Origin: Enterococcus silesiacus
GTDB lineage: Bacteria > Bacillota > Bacilli > Lactobacillales > Enterococcaceae
Assembly: GCA_001465115.1 (NCBI GenBank)
Contig: CP013614.1
Span: 3,864,142-3,928,141, forward strand
Reading direction: 5' to 3'
Length of the DNA stretch: 64,000 nt
Below, piece after piece: positions 63,954 to 64,000 of the stretch. Within the stretch, counting starts at the first letter, position 1. The number at the start of each line of letters is the position of its first letter. The notes under the pieces were generated by a model. It worked only from the letters and a program-made list of their open reading frames with translations, was not told the DNA's origin and ran no database searches. A program made the translations under genes and the position numbers.

Positions 63954-64000
63954 ATTGTTGTGAAAAAATAAGACCTTGAATAATATAAATACGTGAACGA

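Overview
The window looks like chromosomal DNA of an Enterococcus, close to but not obviously E. faecalis. The evidence is AT-rich low-GC Bacillota codon use, strong AGGAGG ribosome binding sites, and a gene order I recognise from the E. faecalis chromosome: flavodoxin, map, yihY, the epa (enterococcal polysaccharide antigen) locus, then glpQ-like, miaA, hflX, glnR-glnA and cdaA-cdaR-glmM. I cannot name the species from sequence alone.

Layout. 0-0.7 kb: a tiny basic membrane peptide, the 5' half of a broken tRNA and an intact tRNA-Arg(CCT). 0.7-4.3 kb: an AraC-type regulator and a GH3 beta-glucosidase, an accessory pair beside the tRNA. 4.4-7.3 kb: a uracil-DNA glycosylase, an internally deleted M29 aminopeptidase, a TetR regulator and a flavodoxin. 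7.5-9.7 kb: a long structured leader RNA, map and yihY. 9.8-32.5 kb: the conserved epa core (epaA to epaR order): lipid-linked GlcNAc-1-P initiation, rhamnosyl/glycosyltransferases, dTDP-L-rhamnose synthesis (rmlACBD), ABC export (epaL/epaM), two large paralogous multidomain transferases, membrane proteins, and a second priming sugar transferase. 32.6-46.5 kb: the strain-variable decoration region, with GT4, GT2, Wzz-, Wzy- and Wzx-like proteins, a secreted GH25 muramidase with six C-terminal repeats, and a compact cassette of LicD, a cytidylyltransferase/PLP-enzyme fusion, a DUF1015 protein, an octopine-dehydrogenase-like enzyme and a sugar epimerase. 46.6-64 kb: housekeeping genes, including a GDPD-type phosphodiesterase, miaA, hflX, glnRA, a PadR/DUF1700 pair, a Fur-boxed small monooxygenase, a Rex-boxed pyruvate:ferredoxin oxidoreductase and the cdaA-cdaR-glmM operon.

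How the parts fit. The core should make a rhamnan backbone primed by EpaA and exported by EpaL/EpaM. EpaR, Wzx, Wzy and Wzz genes look like a second assembly line that makes and flips a separate decorating polymer. The LicD cassette probably builds a CDP-activated amine phosphate and attaches it to that polymer. The chemistry I propose is serine to phosphoserine to phosphoethanolamine, then CDP-ethanolamine, with possible N-carboxyalkylation by the octopine-dehydrogenase-like enzyme. This is inference, and it is the most interesting candidate system here.

Other striking signals are two homologous structured leaders upstream of map and glnR (possibly an undescribed RNA family), a family of dispersed palindromes, and clear GlnR, Fur and Rex operators.
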